A DNA stretch of 7,013 nucleotides from Bacteroidaceae bacterium (GTDB lineage Bacteria; Bacteroidota; Bacteroidia; Bacteroidales; Bacteroidaceae): positions 1 through 7,013 of the forward strand of contig JALNVG010000128.1 of NCBI GenBank assembly GCA_023227685.1, in the 5' to 3' direction. A program made the position numbers and the translations under genes. Below are positions 6,340-7,013 of this stretch, piece after piece. Position 1 is the first letter of the stretch; each line of letters starts with the position of its first letter. The notes beneath the pieces were generated by a model. That model did not search any database, was not told where the DNA came from, and worked only from the letters and a program-made list of their open reading frames with translations.

Positions 6340-7013
6340 ATGCAACATTATTATATAAGAGGTGACAAGAAGGGAAAAGGTTTCTTTCTTGTCGCTTTTT
6401 TCTTTATCGCATTCATCTCATGGCATGCACCGATAAGGGGACAATCTTCAGCAACACAACACCATACATCCAATTTCATATCAACCGAAGATACGACTTT
6501 CAGGGTGATGTGCTGGAACGTGGAAAATTTATTCGATACGCGGCATGATTCTTTAAAGAATGATTATGAATATCTGCCTGATGCACTAAGACATTGGAAT
6601 TTCGGCCGATATCGAAAGAAGTTGGAAAACATCGCCCGAACAATTATTGCTGTCGGCCAATGGACCCCACCGGCACTGGTTGGTCTTTGTGAGGTGGAGA
6701 ACGATTCGGTACTCATCGCACTGACGCGCTACTCACCACTGAAAGAAGAAGGATATCGATATGTGATGACCCATTCACCGGATAAACGAGGCATCGATGT
6801 CGCCATGCTCTATCAACGGGATCGTTTCAAACTATTATCAACCCGATATATTCATGCAAGCCGACCCGGTGTACGAACAAGGCCGACCCGTGATATTCTT
6901 CACGTGAGCGGATTACTGATCACCGGCGATACACTTGATATCATGGTCTGTCATCTACCATCACGCTATGGAGGTGCAAGTATTTCCGAACCTGACCGAC
7001 TATATGTAGCCGG
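6340..7013 (+). CDS. Secreted endonuclease/exonuclease/phosphatase (EEP) family protein, N-terminal part (runs off right edge)
   Basis: EEP-family proteins are metal-dependent phosphodiesterases or nucleases; the exact substrate cannot be read from the family. The open frame starts at ATG 6340 and continues to the edge, giving 224 residues. Residues 1-34 look like a signal peptide: basic KKGKG (10-14), a Phe-rich hydrophobic core (15-27), and a likely cleavage near RGQS (33-36), so the enzyme should be exported. The catalytic-domain motifs follow in order: FRVMCWNVENLFD (54-66) with the metal-site Asn60; LVGLCEVEND (113-122) with the catalytic Glu118; DKRGIDVAMLY (148-158); and MVCHLPSRYGG (202-212) with His205, followed by SEPDRL. 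The remaining C-terminal part, including the last Asp-His motif, lies outside. It is 19 bases downstream of pepD with no strong ribosome binding site. The first codons contain a terminator-like hairpin (6362-6401). The next in-frame ATG (6508) would remove the signal peptide and start inside the domain, so 6340 is preferred. Confidence 0.88.
   Translation, partial: MQHYYIRGDKKGKGFFLVAFFFIAFISWHAPIRGQSSATQHHTSNFISTEDTTFRVMCWNVENLFDTRHDSLKNDYEYLPDALRHWNFGRYRKKLENIARTIIAVGQWTPPALVGLCEVENDSVLIALTRYSPLKEEGYRYVMTHSPDKRGIDVAMLYQRDRFKLLSTRYIHASRPGVRTRPTRDILHVSGLLITGDTLDIMVCHLPSRYGGASISEPDRLYVA
6362..6401 (+). terminator. Intrinsic-terminator-like hairpin inside the start of the EEP gene
   Basis: GTGACAAGAAGGGAA (6362-6376) pairs over all 15 positions with TTTCTTTCTTGTCGC (6381-6395), allowing three G-U pairs, around the loop AAGG. 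Six T follow at 6396-6401. By shape it is a good factor-independent terminator, starting 41 bases after the pepD stop, where a pepD terminator would be expected. It lies within codons 8-21 of the EEP frame. The Lys/Gly-then-Phe/Leu coding of the signal peptide favours such purine-then-pyrimidine pairing, so it may be partly a by-product of coding. Activity is untested. Confidence 0.5.

Noticed and set aside
1..7013. Mobile elements, CRISPR arrays, tRNA or rRNA genes, phage genes
   Set aside because: No transposase or integrase motifs, regular repeat-spacer pattern, tRNA-like cloverleaf or rRNA sequence was seen on either strand.

Overview
The window looks like chromosomal DNA of a Bacteroidota member, most likely order Bacteroidales. 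The evidence is a SusC/RagA-type TonB-dependent transporter followed directly by a SusD-type surface lipoprotein, a Bacteroidales-style Skp/OmpH lipoprotein, AT-rich spacers with few strong Shine-Dalgarno sites, and promoter-like TAnnTTTG (-7) elements. I do not commit to a genus.

Layout, left to right. Positions 1-514 (minus) hold the N-terminal part of a SusD-like lipoprotein; its 3' end lies beyond the left edge. Positions 532-3702 (minus) hold its SusC-like outer-membrane partner, 1056 aa and intact, 17 bases upstream of susD. The 172-base spacer 3703-3874 carries a candidate susC promoter and a strong intrinsic terminator that closes the preceding minus-strand unit. That unit is a 75-aa single-pass membrane protein of unknown function (4504-4731) followed by a 199-aa Skp/OmpH-like predicted lipoprotein (3875-4474). 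A 122-base divergent spacer (4732-4853) holds AT-rich palindromes and -7-like boxes. On the plus strand, 4854-6320 is a complete PepD-type M20 dipeptidase of 488 aa. After 19 bases comes the 5' part of a secreted endonuclease/exonuclease/phosphatase (EEP) family protein (6340 to the right edge).

How the genes work together: SusC and SusD form one nutrient-uptake pair in the outer membrane. No sigma/anti-sigma pair, hybrid two-component regulator or carbohydrate-active enzyme is visible, so the substrate is unknown. The small membrane protein and the Skp-like lipoprotein are probably cotranscribed envelope proteins. PepD is cytosolic and cleaves dipeptides; the EEP protein is exported. Their spacing suggests one transcript, but no shared pathway is evident.

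Most of the window is ordinary Bacteroidales gene content, and I found no clearly new multi-gene system. The most unusual signal is a terminator-shaped hairpin (15-bp stem, four-base loop, six T) lying wholly inside the first 21 codons of the EEP gene, with an upstream copy of its 3' arm base that could pair with the same 5' arm. This looks like a possible attenuator between pepD and the EEP gene. Second is a pair of tandem palindromes in the divergent spacer that overlap a promoter-like box.
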